A DNA stretch of 56,439 nt, from NCBI GenBank assembly GCA_903872345.1, contig CAIQKM010000084.1, positions 1-56,439 of the forward strand, written 5' to 3'. Below the pieces are notes generated by a model. That model saw only the letters and a list, made by a program, of their open reading frames with translations. It was not told the origin of the DNA and ran no database searches. Below, piece by piece: positions 51,741 through 56,439 of the stretch (position 1 is its first letter; each line of letters opens with the position of its first letter). The stretch comes from an uncultured Verrucomicrobia subdivision 3 bacterium. GTDB lineage: Bacteria > Verrucomicrobiota > Verrucomicrobiia > Limisphaerales > UBA11358. Both the position numbers and the translations under genes were made by a program.

Positions 51741-52256
51741 TCACCGCTTATTCCACGGCATCCGGGCGAGGAGCAGACCCATGCCGCAGAAATCGGTGAT
51801 GCCCGCGAAAACCAACCCCGCGCCGACAAACGCCGATAGCCCGATGAACCAGTGGTTGACCCATTGGGCGAGCACCACGCCGGTGACCACCAGCGCGCCT
51901 GCCGCGATGCGCACCTGGCGCTCCAGGCTGATGACCTTGGCGGTGCCGCGCGTCACCGGCAGGCCGGCTTCAATCCACGCCAGCGTGCCGCCGGTCACCA
52001 CGATGGGTTGCGTGAATCCTTCCTTGGTGAGCTGGGCGGCCGCCTTGGCGGCGCGCTGGCCGCTGCGGCAGAGGAGATAGACGGGTTCATCCTTGGCCAA
52101 CGTCAGCGTCCCCGGTTTCAGTTCGTCCAAGGGCAGGTTCTGCGCGGTGGGCGCATGGACCTCCGCAAACTCCACCGGCGTCCGGACGTCAATGATGTGC
52201 AGGGCCGGTTTCGCGGTGAGGAGCGCTTGCAACTGGGCGGGCGTAATGGTGGTCAT
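51741..52256 (-). CDS. Membrane-bound rhodanese (YgaP-like)
   Basis: The protein has 171 residues. An N-terminal rhodanese domain (~residues 5-100) carries the active-site loop CRSGQR with Cys63, able to bear a persulfide. Two C-terminal helices (IAAGALVVTGVVLAQW and FIGLSAFVGAGLVFAGITDFCGMG) form a DUF2892-type membrane hairpin, as in E. coli YgaP. Its start is 3 bp after the cysteine desulfurase stop, so cotranscription is near certain. Rhodaneses are known members of Family 2A encapsulin loci and could receive or deliver sulfane sulfur produced by the desulfurase. Confidence 0.93.
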   Translation of the reverse strand: MTTITPAQLQALLTAKPALHIIDVRTPVEFAEVHAPTAQNLPLDELKPGTLTLAKDEPVYLLCRSGQRAAKAAAQLTKEGFTQPIVVTGGTLAWIEAGLPVTRGTAKVISLERQVRIAAGALVVTGVVLAQWVNHWFIGLSAFVGAGLVFAGITDFCGMGLLLARMPWNKR

Positions 52257-52259
52257 GGT

Positions 52260-53996
52260 TTAGCTTCGCTTTAAAGAGTGCAACGCCCGGACCAGCGCGT
52301 CAATCTCCTCCCGCGTGTTGTAAAACGCCAGCGACGGGCGGACACTCGTCTCGAGCCCGAAATGGCGGATGGCCGGTTGCGCACAGTGATGGCCGGCGCG
52401 GACGGCGATGCCTTGTTTGTCCAACTGGCGGGCAATGGTTTCATTGGCCACGCCGGGAATCACAAACGACAGCACGCTGGCCTTGTTGGGTGCCGTGCCG
52501 ATGGGCCGCAGGCCGGGAATGGCCGAGAGCGCGTGGGTGGCGTATTCCAGCAGGGCGTGCTCGTAGGCGGCGATGGCAGGAATGCCCACCTTGAAGAGGT
52601 AATCAATCGCCGCGCCCAAGCCCACCACGCCGGCGATGTCCGGGGTGCCGGCCTCGAATTTCTCCGGGGCGTGCTGGAAGACGGTTTTTTCAAACCGCAC
52701 ATCCTTGATCATGTGGCCGCCACCCTGCCAGGGCGGCATGGCTTCGAGCAAAGCCGCCTTGCCATAGAGCGCGCCAATGCCGGTCGGGCCAAAAATCTTG
52801 TGCCCGGAGAAGGCATAGAAATCGGCGTTGAGCGCGGCGACATTCACGGGCAGATGCGGCGTGGATTGCGCGCCGTCCACGAGCACGGGAACGCCCCGCG
52901 CATGGGCGAGGGCGATGATTTGTTCCACCGGGTTGACGGTGCCCAGAGAATTGGAAACGTGCGCCACGGAGACGAACTTGGTGCGGTCGCCGATCAGCTT
53001 GACGTATTCCTCCAGGATCAGTTCGCCCCGGTCGTTAATCGGAATGACGCGGACGGTGGCACCGACCTGTTCGGCCAGCAATTGCCAGGGGACGATGTTG
53101 GCGTGATGCTCCAATTCGGTGACGATGATTTCATCGCCGGCACTGATGTTTTTGCGGCCGTAACTTTGGGCGACGAGGTTGATGGCTTCGGTGGTGCCGC
53201 GGACGAAGATGATTTCCTTCGCATCGGCAGCGCCGAGGAATTTGCGGACCTTTTCGCGGCCGGCTTCGAACAGTTCGGTGGAGCGGGCGGCGAGGGTGTG
53301 GGCGGCGCGGTGGATGTTCGAATTGTCGCGACCGTAGAATTGGGCGGTCGCGTCCAGCACCGCTTGCGGTTTGTGCGTGGTGGCGGCGTTATCGAGCCAG
53401 ACGAGCGGCCGGCCGTTGACGGTCTGGTGCAGCGCGGGAAAATCCCGGCGCACGCCCTCGACATCAAATTTCGGGATCGGGGTGGTCGTTTTGGGATAGG
53501 ACTGGCAGGCCAGCGGTGATTTGCCGGCGGGCTGGGCGCCGCGCAGGAAGTAATATTCCGGGGTGGCGGATTCGGCCTCGGCCAAACCGGGCAGCGGATT
53601 GCGATTGGCCACCTTGGTGTCCGGGCGGTTGTTTTGGGGACGGTAACTGCCGTTGCACCGGGGTTCGCCAAAGGCGTAGCTTTCGCCGTTATCGGGGGAA
53701 TGCCCGCCTGACGGCGTTGACGGCGATTTTTCCGACTCCGCCAACTTGGGGGCGGCGGGCTGGGCGCTGGGGTGTACGGGCGGCACCGGTGAATGATTTT
53801 CCACGGCGGACAGATGGGACAGCCCTGGCACACCCTTAGGCGGTACGGGCTGCGGTGTCCGGCTCGCACCGGTGCCGGAACCGGTGCGGGAAAGCGCCTC
53901 CGTCAGGAGCTGCCGCACGAGGTCGGAGTGGGCGGACTCATCCGGCCCCACGGCCGCGGCCGGCAGCGCCGGAGCGTTATTTCCAGTTGTACTCAT
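52260..53996 (-). CDS. Encapsulin cargo cysteine desulfurase (SufS-type, N-terminally extended)
   Basis: The protein has 578 residues. The first ~175 are low-complexity, rich in Pro, Ser, Ala and Gly, with short conserved-looking islands (SYAFGEPRCNGSYRP, PEYYFLRGAQ); in Family 2A encapsulin systems such an unannotated disordered extension directs the desulfurase into the shell. The rest is a type II (SufS-like) cysteine desulfurase: PLP lysine in SGHKIFGPTG (Lys400), active Cys538 in RAGHHCAQP. It removes sulfur from cysteine to form a persulfide and alanine. The start lies 20 bases inside the encapsulin gene end, indicating coupled translation. Confidence 0.94.
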   Translation of the reverse strand: MSTTGNNAPALPAAAVGPDESAHSDLVRQLLTEALSRTGSGTGASRTPQPVPPKGVPGLSHLSAVENHSPVPPVHPSAQPAAPKLAESEKSPSTPSGGHSPDNGESYAFGEPRCNGSYRPQNNRPDTKVANRNPLPGLAEAESATPEYYFLRGAQPAGKSPLACQSYPKTTTPIPKFDVEGVRRDFPALHQTVNGRPLVWLDNAATTHKPQAVLDATAQFYGRDNSNIHRAAHTLAARSTELFEAGREKVRKFLGAADAKEIIFVRGTTEAINLVAQSYGRKNISAGDEIIVTELEHHANIVPWQLLAEQVGATVRVIPINDRGELILEEYVKLIGDRTKFVSVAHVSNSLGTVNPVEQIIALAHARGVPVLVDGAQSTPHLPVNVAALNADFYAFSGHKIFGPTGIGALYGKAALLEAMPPWQGGGHMIKDVRFEKTVFQHAPEKFEAGTPDIAGVVGLGAAIDYLFKVGIPAIAAYEHALLEYATHALSAIPGLRPIGTAPNKASVLSFVIPGVANETIARQLDKQGIAVRAGHHCAQPAIRHFGLETSVRPSLAFYNTREEIDALVRALHSLKRS

Positions 53997-54936
53997 GATA
54001 ATTGTTCACCACCACGTTATCCAGGCGGGCAATCGCATCGGTCGTGAGCACGCTCGCGGAGAAGTAGCGGGTGACCAGGTGCGAGGCGATGGAATTTTCG
54101 TTCGTGCCCATGTAACGCACGGACAGGCCGGGTTCCACTTCGCCGGTCACGCCGGTTTTTTGCAGGCCCACCACGCCCTGTTCCGCTTCGCCCACGCGCA
54201 GCAACAGGATGCTGGAATGATTGCCTTTCACTTCCAGCTTGTTGGTGGGGATCAGCGGCACGCCGCGCCAGGTGATGAAGGGCGTGCCAAAGAGATGAAC
54301 CGTGGGCGGGGGCACGCCGCGGCGGGTGCATTCGCGGCCGAAAGCGGTGATGGCCTTGGGATGCGCGAGGAAAAAGGCGGGTTTCTTCCAGACCAGGCCG
54401 AGCAATTCATCGAGGTCATCCGGCGTGGGGGCGCCGCTGCGGGTCTTGATGGTTTGAGCGGGGGCGACTTCCTTGAGCAGTCCGAAGTCGGCGTTGTTGA
54501 TGATTTCCCATTCTTCGCGTTCCTTCACGGCTTCGACGGTGAGGCGGATTTGCTCGCGCAACTGGTCGATCTTGTTGCTGTACAGGTCGGTCACGCGGGT
54601 GTGTGTGCGCAGCACGGTCTGGATGGTGCTCAGATGATATTCGCGGGGGTCTTCCTCGTAATCCACGAAGGTGGTGGGCAATTTGGGTTCCCCGGCGGCC
54701 ACGGTGATGAGATCCGCGCGGGCTTCGCCAAATTCGTTGGCGGGTTTGCCGGCGGCGGCCTTGGCCACGCGGTTGACGCGATAGACGCCGCCATCCACGT
54801 CCACCCACGGCAGCAGCTTGTGCAGCCAGCGCGGAGTGATTTCAGTGTATTGCGGCACCGTGACGGTGGCGGTGGCGAGGTTGCGCGCCGCAGCGGCGCT
54901 CAGGCTCAGGTGAATTTCGGTGGTTTCTTTGCTCAT
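53977..54936 (-). CDS. srpI: Family 2A encapsulin shell protein (SrpI-like)
   Basis: The protein has 319 residues of the HK97-fold nanocompartment family. Stretches nearly identical to cyanobacterial SrpI as I recall it are LYSNKIDQLREQIRLT, GAPTPDDLDELL, KPAFFLAHPKAI, AFGRECTRRGVPPPTV, FGTPFITWRGVPLIP and LLLRVGEAEQGVVGL. The N-terminal arm (VTVPQYTEITPRWL) also fits. Family 2A shells self-assemble into icosahedral T=1 particles enclosing a cysteine desulfurase and have been shown to store crystalline elemental sulfur. The gene overlaps its cargo gene by 20 bases. No Shine-Dalgarno is apparent in the bases upstream of the ATG. Confidence 0.96.
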   Translation of the reverse strand: MSKETTEIHLSLSAAAARNLATATVTVPQYTEITPRWLHKLLPWVDVDGGVYRVNRVAKAAAGKPANEFGEARADLITVAAGEPKLPTTFVDYEEDPREYHLSTIQTVLRTHTRVTDLYSNKIDQLREQIRLTVEAVKEREEWEIINNADFGLLKEVAPAQTIKTRSGAPTPDDLDELLGLVWKKPAFFLAHPKAITAFGRECTRRGVPPPTVHLFGTPFITWRGVPLIPTNKLEVKGNHSSILLLRVGEAEQGVVGLQKTGVTGEVEPGLSVRYMGTNENSIASHLVTRYFSASVLTTDAIARLDNVVVNNYHEYNWK

Positions 54937-55208
54937 GGTATTATCAGGTTGGAGGTGAACGGAAAAAATGACAGGGATCGGAGGGCGGAAGAATGGCCGT
55001 ACGACAGCCGGCCACGGGACGCAGACAGGGAGAAGCTTCGCCGGTTTAAATCACCGGACGCCGCCGACATCTGGGCACGACTCGACACGAATATTCTTTC
55101 GTTTCAAGCAGAGCTTCCAGTGGTCTGGTGGGCACCGCAGTGGTTAAACTTGGGGAATCAGCGTTGACGCTTGATGCCAGCCTAAATCCGGGCGGGCGCG
55201 GTTGTCAA
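54937..55208. other. Gap upstream of the encapsulin gene
   Basis: 272 bp without a gene. It probably contains the encapsulin promoter (minus strand), as the gene begins without overlap from the acetyltransferase. I could not pick out -35/-10 boxes or a known riboswitch. TTTAAATCACCGG and ACACGAATATTCTTTCG are the only AT-rich patches. Confidence 0.35.
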
Positions 55209-56183
55209 TCAAATGCTCCAATCGGATGCCGCTTCCGTCGCTTTGCGGGCGGACTTGTTGCGAATCACCAGTTGCTTCTCCTCGTACACCACCAGGGAAT
55301 CCGCCGGCACGCTGTGCATCAGAAACACGTTGGCGCCGATGGTGGAATTGGCGCCAATGACGGTCTCGCCGCCGAGGATGGTGGAGTTGGGATAAATCGT
55401 CACGTTGTCCTGCACCTCGGGATGACGTTTGCCGCCTTTGACGATATGGCCGGATTCGTCTTTCACAAAGCTCCGCGCGCCGAGCGTCACGCCGTGGTAC
55501 AGTTTCACGCGCTGGCCCAGCCGGCAGGTCTCGCCAATCACCACACCGGTGCCGTGATCAATGAAGAAGTGCGACCCCAGCCGCGCGCCGGGATGGATGT
55601 CAATGCCCGTGCGGCCATGCGCCCATTCGGTCATCATACGCGGAATGATCGGCGCGCCGGCGATGTATAAAATGTGCGCCAGCCGCTGAATGGCAATCGC
55701 CTCGACCGCCGGATAGGAGAGGATAATTTCCTCGCGATACAGTGTGGCGGGGTCGCCTTCATAGGCGGCCTCGATGTCCGTGCGCAACAGTTCGCGCACA
55801 TCCGCCAGCGAACTGCAAAATTGCCGGAGAATTGGCGGGGTGCGGCCGGTGGGTTTCTTGGGATCGCCAATGCGGACGCTTTTGCGCACCTGATCTTCCA
55901 GCCGCGCGGCCACTTTCGCCAGGCGGTCACTGGTCAGTTCGGGGAGCGAACTGTGATGGATGGCGTTGTCATCATGAAAGCCGGGAAACAACAATTGCAG
56001 CAAGCCTTCGCAAATCTGGCCGACCGCACGCTTCGACGGCATGTTGTGCGAATCACTATGATTCAGGCCGCCAACCGTGGCGTAGGAGTTGAGCAACTCC
56101 GGCACAAACTGATCATAAGGCCGCTCTGGTTCGGGTAGCGGTTCGTGGGGGCTCTCATTTTTGTGAACGGCAGAAATAGACAT
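55209..56183 (-). CDS. cysE: Serine O-acetyltransferase
   Basis: This enzyme acetylates L-serine with acetyl-CoA, the committed step to cysteine. The 324 residues match the longer EpsC-like form found in bacteria with encapsulin systems. The N-terminal helical domain (RTDIEAAYEGDPATLYREEI) precedes hexapeptide repeats: TGIDIHPGARLG, FIDHGTGVVIGET (catalytic His/Asp region), VKLYHGVTLGARS and TIYPNSTILGGETVIG. AAGGA sits at good spacing upstream of the ATG. As the precursor supplier for cysteine, it fits upstream of a cysteine desulfurase-encapsulin pair, and such genes are recurrent neighbours of Family 2A encapsulins. The ExbD gene ends 12 bp before it. Confidence 0.95.
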   Translation of the reverse strand: MSISAVHKNESPHEPLPEPERPYDQFVPELLNSYATVGGLNHSDSHNMPSKRAVGQICEGLLQLLFPGFHDDNAIHHSSLPELTSDRLAKVAARLEDQVRKSVRIGDPKKPTGRTPPILRQFCSSLADVRELLRTDIEAAYEGDPATLYREEIILSYPAVEAIAIQRLAHILYIAGAPIIPRMMTEWAHGRTGIDIHPGARLGSHFFIDHGTGVVIGETCRLGQRVKLYHGVTLGARSFVKDESGHIVKGGKRHPEVQDNVTIYPNSTILGGETVIGANSTIGANVFLMHSVPADSLVVYEEKQLVIRNKSARKATEAASDWSI

Positions 56184-56195
56184 ATGAATCCTTGG

Positions 56196-56439
56196 TTAGT
56201 TTTCCGTAGCAAGCCCGACCTTGGTGATATCAAGGGACTGGAGGGTGTCGAGGACGGAGACCATGATCTGGTACTCGACCTGATCGGAGCCTTTGACAAC
56301 GACGGCGAGGTCGGGATTGACGTCTTTGAGGGACTTGAGCTTGTCCTTGAGCTGGGGGACGGTAACGACTTCGTTATTCAAGGTGATCTCCCCCGCCGCC
56401 GCGATGTTGATGCGGTTGATCTGGGGTTTGGGCTGATTA
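56196..56439 (-). CDS. exbD: ExbD/TolR biopolymer transport protein, 3' part only
   Basis: The frame is open to the window edge; ~80 C-terminal residues are visible: QINRINIAAAGEITLNN, VPQLKDKLKSLKDVNPDLAV, QYQIM-like strand and LQSLDITKVGLATEN. This is the periplasmic domain of ExbD/TolR, which energises TonB- or Tol-type outer-membrane processes. The N-terminal membrane helix lies outside the window. It ends 12 bp upstream of the serine acetyltransferase and could be cotranscribed with it. An in-frame TTG at 56381 is internal, not a start. Confidence 0.88.
   Translation of the reverse strand, partial: NQPKPQINRINIAAAGEITLNNEVVTVPQLKDKLKSLKDVNPDLAVVVKGSDQVEYQIMVSVLDTLQSLDITKVGLATEN

Noticed and set aside
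1..56439. tRNA or rRNA genes
   Set aside because: No stretch with T-loop plus acceptor pairing, or rRNA-like conserved sequence, was noticed on reading; short tRNAs could be missed without a covariance search.

Overview
The window looks like a chromosomal segment of a Verrucomicrobiota bacterium, probably the old subdivision 3 (Pedosphaera/Limisphaera-like). This is inferred from gene content: very large secreted proteins with autotransporter-associated beta-strand repeats and a C-terminal domain ending in FYRL, FG-GAP/VCBS repeat proteins, H-x-DG pseudopilin-like proteins, a high-GC coding bias, and intergenic spaces filled with short palindromic repeats. No rRNA, tRNA, CRISPR array, complete insertion sequence or prophage was recognised. 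About 41 protein genes are supported; the last one runs off the right edge.

Layout. 1-605 holds repeats only. 606-7769 carries exported proteins: an HtrA-like protease without PDZ, a 631-residue secreted protein, an FG-GAP repeat protein and two small exported proteins. 7837-8534 is a VapBC-type toxin-antitoxin pair. 9297-14677 holds recQ and a fused full-length gcvP. 14785-20165 (minus strand) is a compact membrane-linked cluster: a one-TM Cys-tailed small protein, a radical SAM protein resembling archaeal tetraether lipid synthase (Tes/MJ0619 family), two paralogous membrane proteins, an Lgt-like protein, and an ICMT-like methyltransferase fused to DUF4395. I regard this as the best candidate for an undescribed system. 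20476-28834 is a tandem pair of giant exported proteins, one with a helical-toroid-like and one with a pectate-lyase-like N-terminal domain. 29068-35897 has a dimeric dUTPase, membrane proteins, and a translationally coupled set of a DUF4241/Sel1 protein, hypoxanthine phosphoribosyltransferase and a NupC nucleoside transporter (purine salvage). 35949-37812 has a RelE/ParE-type toxin-antitoxin pair, a UDP-glucuronate epimerase-like enzyme and a DUF2442 protein. 38171-39742 is a zinc-ribbon/SDR fusion. 39743-41051 is a large composite repeat array. 41052-47376 has zinc-ribbon proteins, a ferritin-like DUF455/ATP-grasp fusion and a beta-CASP metallo-beta-lactamase-fold nuclease. 47768-49878 has a BBP2-type porin with a clear terminator, then metF.

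The right end (51741-56183, minus strand) is a Family 2A encapsulin locus: serine O-acetyltransferase, SrpI-like shell protein, cysteine desulfurase with a 175-residue disordered N-terminal extension (cargo-loading region), and a membrane rhodanese. Together these make a cysteine-to-sulfur pathway around a protein nanocompartment of the kind shown elsewhere to store elemental sulfur. An M29 aminopeptidase follows, and an ExbD gene lies just upstream of the acetyltransferase.

The spaces between genes are unusually rich in repeats. There are compound hairpin elements with ends related to GGAGYGC/GCRCTCC, two MITE-like elements sharing 22-bp terminal inverted repeats, a dispersed ATCAAGGC repeat present as an array at 39.8-40.8 kb and in opposite orientation at the left edge, and several other families with two or more copies in the window.
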